Shown here piece by piece: positions 1 to 6,299 of a stretch of 10,460 nucleotides of DNA. The notes beneath the pieces were generated by a model. That model ran no database searches. It saw only the letters and a program-made list of their open reading frames with translations, and had not been told where the DNA came from. How positions within the stretch are numbered: the first letter of the stretch is position 1; each line of letters starts with the position of its first letter. The DNA is from Bacillota bacterium (GTDB taxonomy: Bacteria > Bacillota > UBA4882 > UBA10575), in contig JAAZDX010000076.1 in the NCBI GenBank assembly GCA_012512605.1, positions 1-10,460 of the forward strand, written 5' to 3'. The position numbers were made by a program, and so were the translations under genes.

Positions 1-960
1 GCTGATAACTGGGCGGTTAAGGGAATCGCTGAGGCGTTAAAGGAAAAAGGTAACCACGTGATCACCACCAACATTGAACACCACGCCGTTCTTCATCCTT
101 GCCAGTACCTGGAGAAACAGGGCTTTGAAGTCACCTATCTGGAAGTGAATCCGGATGGACTGGTCACGGCCGAACAGGTGGAAGCGGTAATCCGCCCCGA
201 GACCATCCTGATTACGATCATGTATGCGAACAATGAAATTGGGACGATTATGCCGATCGCCGAGATCGGCGCGGTCGCCAAAAAACACGGGATTACTTTC
301 CATACCGACGCGGTACAAGCCGTCGGCCACCTTCCCATCGATGTTCACGCCCAAAATATTGACCTCTTGTCTTTATCCGGGCATAAATTCTACGGACCGA
401 AAGGGACCGGAGCGCTCTACATCCGCCGCGGCCTGAAACTCCCGCCCCTGCTTCACGGCGGCGGTCAGGAACGGAACCGGCGGGCTGGAACCGAGAATGT
501 CCCGGGCATCGTCGGGCTGGCCAAAGCAATCGAATTGGCTGGAAAAAACATGGAAGCAAAAAATGCAGAAATCAAGGCCCTCCGCGACTACCTGATCGAC
601 GGGATTATTGAACGGATCCCCTTTAGCCGTTTGAATGGCCACCGGGAACAGCGGCTCCCGAACAATGTGAATATCTCCTTTGAGTTTATTGAGGGAGAGT
701 CCCTCCTTTTACTCCTTGATCTGAACGGTATCGCCGCTTCCAGCGGTTCGGCCTGCACCTCGGGCTCCCTTGATCCTTCCCATGTTCTGCTCGCCCTTGG
801 GCTTCCTTACGAGCAGGCCCACGGTTCGATCCGGTTTACCCTTGGTGAGAATAATACCCGGGAGGAGATGGATGTTGTCCTCGAGAAGCTACCAGCCTTC
901 GTTGAAAAGCTACGGTCCATGTCCCCCCTCTACGAAGATTATGTACGCCAGAATTCATAA
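1..960 (+). CDS. iscS: Cysteine desulfurase, NifS/IscS type (5'-truncated by window edge)
   Basis: PLP-dependent enzyme that removes sulfur from L-cysteine as an enzyme persulfide and passes it to Fe-S scaffolds and tRNA thiolases in the cytosol. The frame is open from base 1 and about 319 residues are present. Family members are near 380-400 residues, so roughly 60-80 N-terminal residues lie outside. The motif HTDAVQAVG is followed by SLSGHKFYGPKG, whose Lys (nt 385-387) binds PLP. The segment GGGQERNRRAGTEN follows. The loop SSGSACTSG carries the sulfur-accepting Cys (nt 754-756). The GTG at 58 is an internal Val, not the start, because clear homology (DNWAVKGIAEAL) precedes it. The scaffold gene follows after 26 nt and mnmA after that, a common Bacillota sulfur-transfer operon. 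NifS and IscS cannot be told apart from this fragment; the general housekeeping role is inferred from the neighbours. Confidence 0.96.
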   Translation, partial: ADNWAVKGIAEALKEKGNHVITTNIEHHAVLHPCQYLEKQGFEVTYLEVNPDGLVTAEQVEAVIRPETILITIMYANNEIGTIMPIAEIGAVAKKHGITFHTDAVQAVGHLPIDVHAQNIDLLSLSGHKFYGPKGTGALYIRRGLKLPPLLHGGGQERNRRAGTENVPGIVGLAKAIELAGKNMEAKNAEIKALRDYLIDGIIERIPFSRLNGHREQRLPNNVNISFEFIEGESLLLLLDLNGIAASSGSACTSGSLDPSHVLLALGLPYEQAHGSIRFTLGENNTREEMDVVLEKLPAFVEKLRSMSPLYEDYVRQNS

Positions 961-986
961 ACAATTTGTCGTAATGAGGTGAGAAA

Positions 987-1427
987 ATGTACAGTGAAAA
1001 AGTGATGGAGTGTTTCATGAACCCCCAAAACGTGGGGGAGATCGAGAACGCGGACGGGGTTGGCACCGTTGGCAACCCAAAATGCGGCGATATAATGAAA
1101 ATTTATCTGCAAATTGAAGATAATATTATTCGTGATGCGAAATTTAAAACCTTCGGCTGCGGGGCGGCCATCGCCACCAGCGCCATGCTGACCAAGATGA
1201 TTAAGGGTAAATCCATCGAAGAAGCGATGGGAATCACCAACAAGGCCGTTGCGGAAGCCCTGGACGGGCTGCCCCCGGTCAAAATGCACTGTTCCTGTTT
1301 AGCGGAGGAAGCGCTCAAAGCCGCCTTATGGAATTACGCCGAAAAGAACGGGATCACCATCGAAGGTCTGACCCCACCAGTCAACCATCACGAAGAAGAC
1401 CATACCGGAACCGCTGAAGAAAACTAA
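987..1427 (+). CDS. iscU: Fe-S cluster assembly scaffold, NifU N-terminal/IscU type
   Basis: Scaffold on which [2Fe-2S] clusters are built from desulfurase sulfur and iron before transfer to apo-proteins. The product is 146 residues. The three cluster ligands are visible: Cys33 in GNPKCGD (with the conserved Asp35), Cys58 in FGCGAAIA, and Cys102 in MHCSCLAEEAL. A second Cys at 104 is an extra. The start ATG is preceded by GAGGTGAG at 976-983. The C-terminus (from about residue 130) is an acidic, His-rich tail (NHHEEDHTGTAEEN), longer than in minimal IscU; I do not know its role. It sits between iscS (26 nt upstream) and mnmA (15 nt downstream), so the three are probably co-transcribed. It lacks the middle and C-terminal domains of full NifU, so it is the stand-alone type. 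Confidence 0.95.
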   Translation: MYSEKVMECFMNPQNVGEIENADGVGTVGNPKCGDIMKIYLQIEDNIIRDAKFKTFGCGAAIATSAMLTKMIKGKSIEEAMGITNKAVAEALDGLPPVKMHCSCLAEEALKAALWNYAEKNGITIEGLTPPVNHHEEDHTGTAEEN

Positions 1428-1442
1428 CTATGGAGTGGAAAA

Positions 1443-2525
1443 TTGGTCAAGCGTAAAGTGATCGTTGGAATGTCGGGCGGTGTCGATAGTTCGGTCGCCG
1501 CCCACCTCTTACAGCAAGCCGGTTACGAAGTGATCGGCATCACCATGCAGATCTGGCCGGAGGATGCCCACCGGGAAGAGAGCGGCGGGTGTTGCGGCCT
1601 GACCGCGGTCGATGACGCCCGCCGGGTCTGTCATCAATTAGGCATCCCCCACTATACCTTAAATTTCCGGCGCGAATTCGATAAATACGTCATCGCGAAT
1701 TTTATTACCGAATACCATCGGGGGCGGACCCCCAATCCATGTATCGCCTGCAACCGCTTTGTGAAGTGGGAATCCCTCTTGACCAAGGCCTTACAGCTTG
1801 GGGCCGATTATATTGCCACCGGGCACTACGCCCGGATCCTTTTTGACCAGAATACCGGGCGTTACCTTTTAAAGAAAGCGGCGACCAGCAAAAAAGACCA
1901 AACCTACGCCCTCTATAATTTGACCCAAGACCAATTGGCGCGCACCCTAATGCCCCTGGGCGATTACACTAAAGAAGAAGTACGCCGAATCGCGGCGGCG
2001 ATCGGCTTGAACGTTGCGAACAAGCCAGACAGCCAGGAGATCTGTTTCATCCCCGATCATGACTATGGTCGTTACATCGAGGAGCACGCCCCTTCCCCCA
2101 GCGGACCGGGTAACTTCGTCGACCGCCAGGGGCAGATCCTTGGACAGCACAAAGGGATCATCCACTACACCGTTGGCCAACGGAAAGGGTTGGGGTTGGC
2201 GGTCGGCAAACCCCTTTACGTCCTGGAGATCCGGCCGGAAAGCAATGAAGTGGTCGTCGGCACCGACGAAGAGGTTTACCAGCAAACCGTCTACGCCGAC
2301 CAGTTAAACTTCATCCCCTTTGACCGCCTCACCACAAAGCAAGCAGTGACCGCTAAAATCCGTTATAACCACGATCCCGCACCGGCTACGGTGACGATGG
2401 TCGATGACACCACCCTCCGTTGCGATTTTGCCGAACCACAAAGGGCGATCACCCCCGGCCAAGCCCTGGTCCTCTACGATGATGATCTCGTCGTCGGCGG
2501 CGGCAGTATTATCAAAGGAGAATAA
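1443..2525 (+). CDS. mnmA: tRNA-specific 2-thiouridylase MnmA
   Basis: Uses ATP to adenylate C2 of the wobble uridine (U34) of Lys, Glu and Gln tRNAs and replaces the oxygen with sulfur supplied through IscS. The product is 360 residues, normal for the family. The PP-loop GMSGGVDSS spans residues 9-17. The catalytic pair is Cys103 in PNPCIACN and Cys201 in DSQEICFIP. Other family blocks are ATGHYAR near 126 and HYTVGQRKGLG in the tRNA-binding region, followed by a beta-barrel-like C-terminus. The start is TTG at 1443, chosen because GGAG at 1432-1435 lies 7 nt upstream and MVKRKVIVGMSGG matches the family N-terminus. It is the last gene before the terminator at 2530. Cys100 and the pair SGGCC at 48-51 are extra cysteines of unknown significance. 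Coupling to iscS is typical where no TusA-E relay exists. Confidence 0.97.
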   Translation: MVKRKVIVGMSGGVDSSVAAHLLQQAGYEVIGITMQIWPEDAHREESGGCCGLTAVDDARRVCHQLGIPHYTLNFRREFDKYVIANFITEYHRGRTPNPCIACNRFVKWESLLTKALQLGADYIATGHYARILFDQNTGRYLLKKAATSKKDQTYALYNLTQDQLARTLMPLGDYTKEEVRRIAAAIGLNVANKPDSQEICFIPDHDYGRYIEEHAPSPSGPGNFVDRQGQILGQHKGIIHYTVGQRKGLGLAVGKPLYVLEIRPESNEVVVGTDEEVYQQTVYADQLNFIPFDRLTTKQAVTAKIRYNHDPAPATVTMVDDTTLRCDFAEPQRAITPGQALVLYDDDLVVGGGSIIKGE

Positions 2526-2564
2526 AAAACCCCTGTCCACTCCATTCGGAACAGGGGCTTTTTT
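2524..2564. terminator. Bidirectional intrinsic terminator between mnmA and the transglycosylase gene
   Basis: Arms CCCCTGT (2530-2536) and ACAGGGG (2551-2557) pair, and CC/GG can extend the stem past a bulged A. The right arm is followed by CTTTTTT on the + strand. The left arm is preceded by a run of six A, which reads as T6 on the - strand. It therefore serves both convergent genes. Confidence 0.9.
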
Positions 2565-2621
2565 ATACTTTCTTTTCCGTTTGCCTACGGGTATGTAATG
2601 ATCTTCAGCACCTACCGGCAC

Positions 2622-3176
2622 TTAGTTTTCTAAACCGATTAAATCTTGATAGTACCCGGTAACCCGCCGTACATACATACGGGTCTCCCGCGGCCATTCT
2701 TTAGAGCGGGCGATGCGGGTCGGTCCGGCGTTGTAGGCGGCCAAGGCGGTCTGGATCGTCCCAAACCGTTCCAACTGCTGCCGCAGGTATTCCGTCCCCC
2801 GGAAGACATTGGCTCTGATGTCCTTCCAATCTAAATCGTAACAATTAACCGGCATCAGTTGGGTCAAACCCCGGGCCCCTTTATGGGAGACCGCTGTTTT
2901 CCGGAAACTGCTCTCGGCCGCGATCAAAGAGAGGATTAGGTAGTAATCGATGTGATACTGGGCGCTGGCATCCAGAACCGCAATGGTAATCTCCTCCAGA
3001 TCCTCTTGGGCGATCTCCGGATGATGACCACGGATAAACTTCTCGATCTTTACTAACGGGTCATGGGCTAACCCGGCCTCGTGCTCTCCAGTGATAAAAT
3101 CAATTACCGCCGGCGAAGTAAAGAAGAACAAAAATAAAGTCAGCACTGCAATCTTTAACATTCGTCGGATAACCAT
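2622..3176 (-). CDS. Membrane-anchored lytic transglycosylase (SLT domain)
   Basis: Cleaves the MurNAc-GlcNAc bond of peptidoglycan non-hydrolytically to give 1,6-anhydro ends, outside the membrane. The product is 184 residues. It has an N-terminal basic stretch (VIRRMLK) and a hydrophobic segment (about 7-24) acting as signal or anchor, a short linker, then the lysozyme-like SLT fold. Glu88 in LIAAESSF is the expected catalytic acid. GARGLTQLMP (100-109) and ALAAYNAGP (144-152) are the family substrate-groove motifs. The start ATG has AAGGAGGT at 3181-3188 just upstream. It lies downstream of and co-directional with the PBP1A-type gene (153-nt gap) but has its own strong promoter. It resembles YjbJ/CwlQ-like single-domain enzymes of Bacillota; exact orthology is not claimed. 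The spacer between PBP synthase and hydrolase genes hints at linked wall synthesis and turnover (inference). Confidence 0.93.
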   Translation of the reverse strand: MVIRRMLKIAVLTLFLFFFTSPAVIDFITGEHEAGLAHDPLVKIEKFIRGHHPEIAQEDLEEITIAVLDASAQYHIDYYLILSLIAAESSFRKTAVSHKGARGLTQLMPVNCYDLDWKDIRANVFRGTEYLRQQLERFGTIQTALAAYNAGPTRIARSKEWPRETRMYVRRVTGYYQDLIGLEN

Positions 3177-3195
3177 GACTACCTCCTTAGAAGAT

Positions 3196-3258
3196 TCTTG
3201 TCATCATACTTAGAAAAACTCTTGTCATCATATGTATGTTCATGTCATTATGTGTATG
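3196..3258 (-). repeat. Three leader repeats, core TATGATGACAAGA
   Basis: On the - strand the core TATGATGACAAGA occurs exactly at 3220-3232 and 3196-3208, with a diverged copy (CATAATGACATGA) at 3240-3252. The first two copies in transcription order also share a preceding ACATACA, making a near-tandem 20-nt unit (about 17 of 20 identical). Start-to-start spacing is 20 then 24 nt. They lie wholly between the predicted transcription start and the ribosome site, so they could act as RNA or as a downstream operator. No binding protein is recognised. Confidence 0.6.
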
Positions 3259-3267
3259 TTTTAATCT

Positions 3268-3296
3268 ATTGTAAAATTACTTTCACTTTCCGTCAA
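3268..3296 (-). promoter_or_regulatory. Sigma-A-type promoter of the lytic transglycosylase gene
   Basis: On the - strand TTGACG (-35, 3291-3296) and TACAAT (-10, 3268-3273) are separated by exactly 17 bp. Each box differs from consensus by one base. Transcription would start near 3261, giving a leader of about 85 nt before the ATG at 3176. Confidence 0.8.
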
Positions 3297-3329
3297 TCCC
3301 TAAGTCCTTACTATTACCTTAAATTCCCG

Positions 3330-5192
3330 CTAAAAATACTTAACACTATTCCGCACGAGGGCCCGGCGGATGAAACTTCCCCAAAACTCACCAGCAGTAC
3401 CGCCACCGATGTTCCGACCGTCAATCCGCAGCGGTCGGCGGTCGTCGTTGCCCAACCAGATGGTGGCCAGGAGTTCCGGCGTGTAACCGATAAACCAGGC
3501 ATCGGTATTCTCGTTGCTAGTTCCGGTTTTGCCGGCGGCGGGCCGCCCCGGATCGGCGCTTTGCCCCGTCCCGTAGGTAATGACCCCTTGCATCATCTCC
3601 GTTACTGCCTGCGCCGTTTCCGGCCGGATGACCTGTTCCTGACGGATACTCCCCCGCCTTAGCACCCGGCCCTGGGCATCTTCCACCCGTAGGACCCCCA
3701 GCGGCTCAGAACGTACGCCTCGATTCGCTAAAGCCGTGAAGGCAGTGCATAATTCCAAAGGAGTAACCCCCTCGGTCAAACCGCCTAACGCCAAGGGAGC
3801 CAAGGCCTGGTCGTTTCGGGCACCACTTTCTACCAACAGCAGCCCTAAACGTTGGATAAAGGAGAAGACCGCCTTCACGCCCAGTTCATCAACTAAGCGG
3901 ACCGCCACTGTATTAAGCGACCAGGCTAAAGCATCCCGGAGCGGAACCACCCCTCGGTATTCGTCGTCCGCGTTCTGTGGCGTCCACGGCTTACCGTTCA
4001 CGGTATAGGTCACCGGTTCATCCACGACTGGAGTGTCCGGGGTAAAACCGTTCTCCACCGCCGCGGCGAAGATGAGCGGCTTGATCGCCGAACCAATCTG
4101 CCGCCGCATACGAACCGCCCGGTTATACTTGGAAAACCGGTAATTCCGTCCACCGACCATCGCCAGGATCTGGCCGTCCTTCGGGTCGAGAGCAACCAAA
4201 GCCGCTTCCGGGCCCCCCTTTTCATCCTTAGGTAAAGCGGCAATGGTCTCCTCCGCAATCCGTTGGGTATAAGCATCCAAGGTGGTGTAGATCTTTAAGC
4301 CCCCAGCCCGGATATACTGGGCGGACCAACCATACTGCTCGGCTAACCAGTCCGCGACATAATCGGCAAAATACCCGCCCCGGGTCAAATGGCTGGGATC
4401 CTCCTCCACCTCCAGTGGCAAGGCGGACAGTTCTTGATACTCCCGCTGGGTGAGCAAACCCTGTCCCCATAACACTTCCAAGATCAGATTACGGCGCTTC
4501 AGCGCCCGTTCCGGATGGCGGTAGGGTGAGTACAGTTCCGGCCCTCGGATCAAACCGACCAGCATCGCCTGCTCGGCGGTGGACAGCTCCCAGACATGCT
4601 TGGCGAAATAGAAACGGGCCGCTCCTTCCACCCCATAGACGCCATGGCCAAAGTAGATCCCGTTTAAGTACGACTCCAAGATCTGATCCTTCGAGTAATT
4701 TTGCTCGATCTTCACCGCATAACCGATCTCCACCAACTTACGGGGGATCGTCTTCACATTGGTGAGCAAGAGGTTCTTCACCAACTGCTGGGTAATAGTA
4801 CTGCCCCCCTGGGCCCGTTCTTGCCGGCGGATATTATAGTAGACCGCCCGCAGTACCCCCTGGAAATCGACCCCCCGGTGCTCATAATAACGACGGTCTT
4901 CCACCGTCACCACCGCCCGACGTAAAAACAACGGGATTTTCTCCAAGGGCGTCCAGACCACCCGCGATGGACTAAGTGTCAATAACTCCTCACCGTTCCG
5001 GTCCAACAGAACCGAAGCCTGTAGATTCGGACGGAGCAACTGACGAAGATCAACATCACTGATGAAGGGGTTATATAAAACCAGGACTGTACCGCACAAA
5101 CCGCCGGTTAGAAACAAAACTACCAACCAGCGCAGGAATTTAAAGTGCTTAGAACGCCGACTTTTGATGACCCGCCGCTTGTTGCGTGACAA
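3330..5192 (-). CDS. Class A penicillin-binding protein, PBP1A type
   Basis: Bifunctional peptidoglycan synthase: an N-terminal GT51 glycosyltransferase polymerises lipid II and a C-terminal transpeptidase cross-links stem peptides on the outer face of the membrane. The product is 620 residues. A basic cytoplasmic tail is followed by one membrane segment (about 19-40). GT motifs are VEDRRYYEHRGVD (97-109, Glu98 catalytic), QGGSTITQQLVKN (128-140) and ESYLNGIYFGHGVYGVEGAA (173-192). Transpeptidase motifs are SAIK (Ser368/Lys371), SLN (425-427) and KTGT (555-558). It ends soon after the transpeptidase fold with no PASTA or long tail. The start is TTG at 5192 with GGGGAGGT at 5199-5206, 6 nt upstream. 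No terminator is evident after its stop, so some readthrough into the transglycosylase gene is possible. The leader upstream (5193-5345) is unusual and described separately. A pbpF or ponA-like symbol would be a guess. Confidence 0.96.
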   Translation of the reverse strand: MSRNKRRVIKSRRSKHFKFLRWLVVLFLTGGLCGTVLVLYNPFISDVDLRQLLRPNLQASVLLDRNGEELLTLSPSRVVWTPLEKIPLFLRRAVVTVEDRRYYEHRGVDFQGVLRAVYYNIRRQERAQGGSTITQQLVKNLLLTNVKTIPRKLVEIGYAVKIEQNYSKDQILESYLNGIYFGHGVYGVEGAARFYFAKHVWELSTAEQAMLVGLIRGPELYSPYRHPERALKRRNLILEVLWGQGLLTQREYQELSALPLEVEEDPSHLTRGGYFADYVADWLAEQYGWSAQYIRAGGLKIYTTLDAYTQRIAEETIAALPKDEKGGPEAALVALDPKDGQILAMVGGRNYRFSKYNRAVRMRRQIGSAIKPLIFAAAVENGFTPDTPVVDEPVTYTVNGKPWTPQNADDEYRGVVPLRDALAWSLNTVAVRLVDELGVKAVFSFIQRLGLLLVESGARNDQALAPLALGGLTEGVTPLELCTAFTALANRGVRSEPLGVLRVEDAQGRVLRRGSIRQEQVIRPETAQAVTEMMQGVITYGTGQSADPGRPAAGKTGTSNENTDAWFIGYTPELLATIWLGNDDRRPLRIDGRNIGGGTAGEFWGSFIRRALVRNSVKYF

Positions 5193-5210
5193 AGCTTTAC
5201 CTCCCCGTGT

Positions 5211-5315
5211 TTAACTCAACCGCTTGTAGTATATCCGTTCTAAACCCGGTTTTTGTTCTAAAGCCGGTTTTTTACGCGGCAGTGCATACGAAAAAGAATT
5301 GGTCAAAGCAGCCAT
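5211..5315 (-). CDS. Possible 34-residue leader peptide upstream of the PBP gene
   Basis: An ATG frame on the - strand begins MAALTNSFSYALPRKK and ends RIYYKRLS. Its stop is 18 nt before the TTG of the PBP gene and just ahead of that gene's Shine-Dalgarno. The product is basic, with no recognised domain. An 18-bp tandem duplication falls in frame and encodes KPALEQ then KPGLER, which fits but does not prove coding. The ribosome site is weak: GGCGGG (5325-5330), 9 nt upstream, and it sits inside a terminator-like hairpin. If translated, it could couple to PBP translation or report ribosome passage through the leader. It could equally be a chance frame. I recognise no homologue. Confidence 0.3.
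   Translation of the reverse strand: MAALTNSFSYALPRKKPALEQKPGLERIYYKRLS
5237..5272. repeat. Tandem 18-bp duplication in the PBP leader
   Basis: Two adjacent units, GTTCTAAACCCGGTTTTT (5237-5254) and GTTCTAAAGCCGGTTTTT (5255-5272), differ at one base. The unit length is a multiple of three and falls in frame in the 34-codon - strand reading frame. The CCGG cores with flanking A/T tracts can also form weak hairpins. Confidence 0.85.
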
Positions 5316-5343
5316 AAAAAAAGACCCGCCGAGTGGTGCGGAT
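5316..5343 (-). terminator. Terminator-like hairpin (possible attenuator) in the PBP leader
   Basis: On the - strand ATCCGC pairs with GCGGGT (5338-5343 with 5324-5329, one G-U pair) around an 8-nt loop, followed by C then seven T (5322-5316). The ATG of the 34-codon frame comes directly after the T run. No gene that it would end is visible immediately upstream, because the zinc-ribbon gene has its own terminator at 5473-5514. An attenuator acting on a transcript into the PBP gene is therefore a reasonable reading. The stem is short, so strength is uncertain. Confidence 0.45.
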
Positions 5344-5472
5344 TGGCTGGGGAGAGTACTCCTTGTTACGTAAGAAACAACTCAGGTGACAAATGAAGTG
5401 CCGGATTATGAGGTGTTATGGGGCGATATGGGGTTATTTAAGAAGCAAATTTAAAAAGACCTGAACGACGCA
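5344..5472. other. Intergenic stretch without a supported gene
   Basis: No convincing gene. On the - strand TTGTCA (5387-5392) with TAACAA 18 nt downstream is a weak promoter candidate for the PBP leader. On the + strand one frame reads through 5276-5491 in codon-like text (for example DPPSGADWLGRVLLV, then NEVPDYEVLWGDMGLF) but is broken by stops at about 5366 and 5450 and has no proper start. It may be a decayed gene or chance. Confidence 0.3.
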
Positions 5473-5474
5473 CC

Positions 5475-5514
5475 AAAAAAAGAAAGTGGAGATTAGAAAA
5501 ATAATCTCCACTTT
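5475..5514 (-). terminator. Intrinsic terminator overlapping the end of the 43-residue gene
   Basis: A perfect 13-bp stem, AAAGTGGAGATTA (5483-5495) with TAATCTCCACTTT (5502-5514), has a 6-nt loop and is followed on the - strand by CTTTTTTTGG. The stem encodes the last codons and the stop of the zinc-ribbon gene. Confidence 0.9.
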
Positions 5515-5624
5515 CGTGCCTTAACCTTACGGGGTTTTTCGTAACCGTAAACGGCTTTGCTGCACCGCGGACAGAACAACTCCCATCCTTTAATCTCAAC
5601 TTGACAGTCTGGACATTGTCTCAT
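5493..5624 (-). CDS. 43-residue zinc-ribbon protein
   Basis: A short gene. It begins MRQCPDCQVEIKGW and continues ELFCPRCSKAVYGYEKPRKV. Two CxxC knuckles (Cys4/Cys7 and Cys18/Cys21) with 10 residues between them make a complete single zinc-ribbon site. The tail is strongly basic (Arg/Lys from residue 30) and ends RLFF, which would suit nucleic-acid or ribosome contact (inference). The ATG has a perfect AAGGAGGT at 5633-5640, 8 nt upstream. The stop codon lies inside the left arm of its own terminator. It is divergent from spoVAE. Such tiny zinc-ribbon proteins are common and mostly uncharacterised; the function is unknown. Confidence that it is a real gene is high because of the ribosome site, metal motif and terminator together. 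Confidence 0.85.
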   Translation of the reverse strand: MRQCPDCQVEIKGWELFCPRCSKAVYGYEKPRKVKARKWRLFF

Positions 5625-5821
5625 CGTTTATTACCTCCTTCTTTTTTCTTCGTCTTAATCATAACATCTTATGGTAAAGTTTTACGATCATCAGGATTAC
5701 GAATCGAACAAATTGAAATTACGGGCAAGTTACAACCTTTCCCTGTATAATCCCCCTGTTAAATGGTAATTCTGACTAGTGTTGATGAGCTATTTTGTAC
5801 TAGAAATGAGCGGAGTCCATC

Positions 5822-6181
5822 ATGAACTGGCCAATCTATCTTAATGCCTTCTGGGTCGGCGGGTTGATCTGTCTCCTGACCCAGTTGGTCTGGGACTATA
5901 CCAAACTTAATATGGGACATATTCTGTCGGTGTTAACGGTGGTCGGCGGCGTCTTAGGCGGTCTCGGCCTCTATGACCGTCTGATTGAGTTCGCCGGGGG
6001 TGGGGCCACCATGCCAATCCTCAGTTTTGGCAACGCCTTAGTCAAAGGAGCCATTGCCGAAGCGGAGAAAAACGGCGTTATTGGGGTCCTCACGGGCATG
6101 TTCGAATTAACGAGCACCGGGATTACCGCCGCAATTATCTTCGGTTTCCTCGTCGCCCTGATCTTCAAACCGAAAGGCTAA
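5822..6181 (+). CDS. spoVAE: Stage V sporulation protein AE (SpoVAEB type)
   Basis: Membrane component of the SpoVA machinery, which moves dipicolinic acid into the forespore during sporulation and releases it at germination. The product is 119 residues, normal for the family. Hydrophobic segments lie at about 4-24, 32-52 and 96-116. The conserved centre GLYDRLIEFAGGGATMPILSF, then GNALVKGAIAEAEKNG, TGMFELTSTGITAAI and the terminal IFKPKG are family hallmarks. The ATG has GGAG six bases upstream. Unusually, neither spoVAC nor spoVAD is adjacent: the left neighbour is divergent and the right neighbour is an acyltransferase behind a terminator. In Bacillus the homologue sits in a forespore-expressed sigma-G operon. 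I could not find a convincing sigma-G promoter here; a TATAAT at 5746-5751 has no good partner box. Confidence 0.95.
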   Translation: MNWPIYLNAFWVGGLICLLTQLVWDYTKLNMGHILSVLTVVGGVLGGLGLYDRLIEFAGGGATMPILSFGNALVKGAIAEAEKNGVIGVLTGMFELTSTGITAAIIFGFLVALIFKPKG

Positions 6182-6212
6182 ACCCCTTTTAAAGTCCAAT
6201 GGTAATTACCCC

Positions 6213-6233
6213 CTTTCTTTAAAGCAAAGAAAG
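6213..6233 (+). other. A/T hairpin downstream of spoVAE
   Basis: CTTTCTTT (6213-6220) pairs with AAAGAAAG (6226-6233) around AAAGC. The flanking TACC and GGTA can extend it past a small internal loop. There is no T run, so it is a weak or 3'-stabilising element at best. It is followed by TATAAT (6237-6242), a perfect -10 hexamer without a recognisable -35. Confidence 0.35.
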
Positions 6234-6247
6234 AGGTATAATTAAAT

Positions 6248-6273
6248 AAACCCCCAAACTGCATGGGGGTTTT
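6248..6273 (+). terminator. Intrinsic terminator after spoVAE, with a possible alternative fold
   Basis: AAACCCCC (6248-6255) pairs with GGGGGTTT (6265-6272), followed by TTAG. The right arm plus T tract (GGGGGTTTTA) is nearly repeated at 6284-6294 (GGGGGGTTTTA), which contains the ribosome site of the next gene. The same left arm could therefore pair with either one. Confidence 0.65.
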
Positions 6274-6282
6274 AGTACAATC

Positions 6283-6299
6283 AGGGGGGTTTTACCATT
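6283..6299 (+). promoter_or_regulatory. Ribosome site and ATT start of the DUF2156-like gene
   Basis: AGGGGGG (6283-6289), a 7-nt spacer, then ATT at 6297. An in-frame TAG at 6273-6275 closes the frame upstream, and no ATG, GTG or TTG occurs in frame until 6510. This places initiation at ATT, exactly where family alignment expects the first Met (M-NFHPIT). Confidence 0.65.

Noticed and set aside
3196..3252. CRISPR-like array
   Set aside because: Only three 13-nt, imperfect copies with spacers of 7-11 nt and no cas genes; these are leader repeats.
3198..3662. 154-codon + strand frame across the end of the PBP gene
   Set aside because: Mostly antisense to the conserved transpeptidase C-terminus (KTGT region); its start lies in the repeat leader, and the product is Pro/Arg-rich shadow text.
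5391..5462. 23-codon + strand frame (MKCRIMRCYGAIWGYL...)
   Set aside because: AGGTGA is only 3 nt before the ATG; no terminator or family supports it.
6237..6242. Perfect TATAAT as promoter of the DUF2156-like gene
   Set aside because: No -35-like hexamer at 16-18 bp; the region upstream is a T-rich hairpin, and a transcript from here would meet the terminator at 6248-6273. Kept only as a note.
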